A stretch of DNA of 64,000 nt from Alcaligenes faecalis (GTDB taxonomy: Bacteria; Pseudomonadota; Gammaproteobacteria; Burkholderiales; Burkholderiaceae_B), in NCBI RefSeq assembly GCF_009497775.1, contig NZ_CP031012.1:434001-498000 (forward strand), written 5' to 3'. The notes under the pieces are model-generated. The model searched no databases and was not told where the DNA came from. It saw only the letters and a list, made by a program, of their open reading frames with translations. Each line of letters starts with the position of its first letter. Within the stretch, counting starts at the first letter, position 1. Below are positions 63,591 to 64,000 of this stretch, in pieces. A program made the position numbers and the translations under genes.

Positions 63591-64000
63591 ATGAAAACGA
63601 CTTTTGATGAGATGCAGGCTTTGATTGCGGTGGTTGATACGGGAGCTATCTCTCGTGCGGCCGAGCATTTGGGGCTAACCGTGTCTGCGGTCAGCCGTAC
63701 CTTGAGTCGCCTTGAGGAAAAGTTGAACACCACGCTGCTGCAGCGTACGACCCGTCGTCTGGAGCTGACTGAGGAAGGGGCAGTGTTCCTGGAAAAGGCC
63801 AGGGCGATTGTGGCCAGTGTGGAGGAGGCGGAGGAGGATCTGGCCGTGCGGCGTGAACAGCCTGCGGGGCGTTTGCGTGTGGATGCGGCCTCGCCTTTTA
63901 TCCTGCATTGTGTGATTCCTTTGGTGGGCGGTTACCGGGAGCGCTATCCACAAGTGAATCTGGAGCTGACCAGCAACGAAGGCTGGATTGATCTGCTGGA
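63591..64000 (+). CDS. LysR-family regulator, 3' end beyond the window
   Basis: ATG 63591 opens a frame of 136 codons with no stop before the window ends. The typical HTH is present (LIAVVDTGAISRAAEHLG, then TVSAVSRTLSRLEEKL, then LLQRTTRRLELTEEG), followed by the start of the effector domain (GRLRVDAASPFILHCVIPLV). It is divergent from the MFS exporter gene and probably regulates it. Confidence 0.92.
   Translation, partial: MKTTFDEMQALIAVVDTGAISRAAEHLGLTVSAVSRTLSRLEEKLNTTLLQRTTRRLELTEEGAVFLEKARAIVASVEEAEEDLAVRREQPAGRLRVDAASPFILHCVIPLVGGYRERYPQVNLELTSNEGWIDLL

Overview
The window is chromosomal DNA of a betaproteobacterium, most likely Alcaligenes or a close relative in the Alcaligenaceae (Burkholderiales). 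The evidence is gene order: hslVU-dksA-GTPase-zur-znu, dapF-DUF484-xerC, metK-ahcY-metF with an SAH riboswitch, and a single-cysteine DksA. The species is an inference. Most of the window is GC-rich with strong codon bias, and long antisense shadow ORFs are common.

Layout. 1-7.4 kb: a giant trimeric autotransporter adhesin, a lipoprotein resembling the P1 head of SecD, and a response-regulator-like protein with a degenerate receiver. 7.4-13.6 kb: a sodium/solute symporter with a 40-residue partner, then a compact operon (AlaX-type tRNA-editing protein, 2-oxoglutarate/Fe(II) oxygenase, RhtB exporter) divergent from a LysR gene. 13.7-17.1 kb: class III aminotransferase, RpiR regulator and C45 Ntn-hydrolase. 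17.2-18.7 kb: PduO-type adenosyltransferase, GNAT acetyltransferase and a CusF-like protein. 18.9-26.3 kb: hslVU behind a heat-shock-type promoter, a zinc-finger-less dksA, a His-rich COG0523 GTPase, zur, a Zur box and znuCBA. 26.3-30.7 kb: xerC, DUF484, dapF and two LpxL-type acyltransferases. 30.7-35.1 kb: activated methyl cycle genes metK, ahcY and metF, with a SAM-II-like leader before metK and an SAH riboswitch before ahcY. 35.2-47.1 kb: housekeeping genes (5-formyl-THF cyclo-ligase, slt, cca, methyltransferases, TauE, ppc, ilvD). 47.3-53.0 kb: a cupin, TRAP transporter and amidase operon with its GntR regulator; a shared motif lies at both promoters. 53.2-55.9 kb: nadE, a hexanucleotide microsatellite able to form G-quadruplexes, and an AI-2E family transporter. 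56.15 kb: tRNA-Leu(CAA), followed by an AT-richer accessory segment to about 62.2 kb with a P-loop ATPase, a DUF4236-like protein, a tandem pair of unrecognised paralogues and a small exported protein. 62.3-64 kb: an MFS exporter whose ribosome binding site lies in a perfect hairpin, divergent from a LysR gene cut by the window end.

The most promising candidates for something undescribed are the editing protein/oxygenase/exporter cassette (a possible make, tolerate and export system for a modified amino acid), the SecD-P1-like lipoprotein beside the adhesin, the double SAM and SAH sensing of the methyl cycle, and the accessory genes after tRNA-Leu. All functions are read from sequence by eye; no database search was run.
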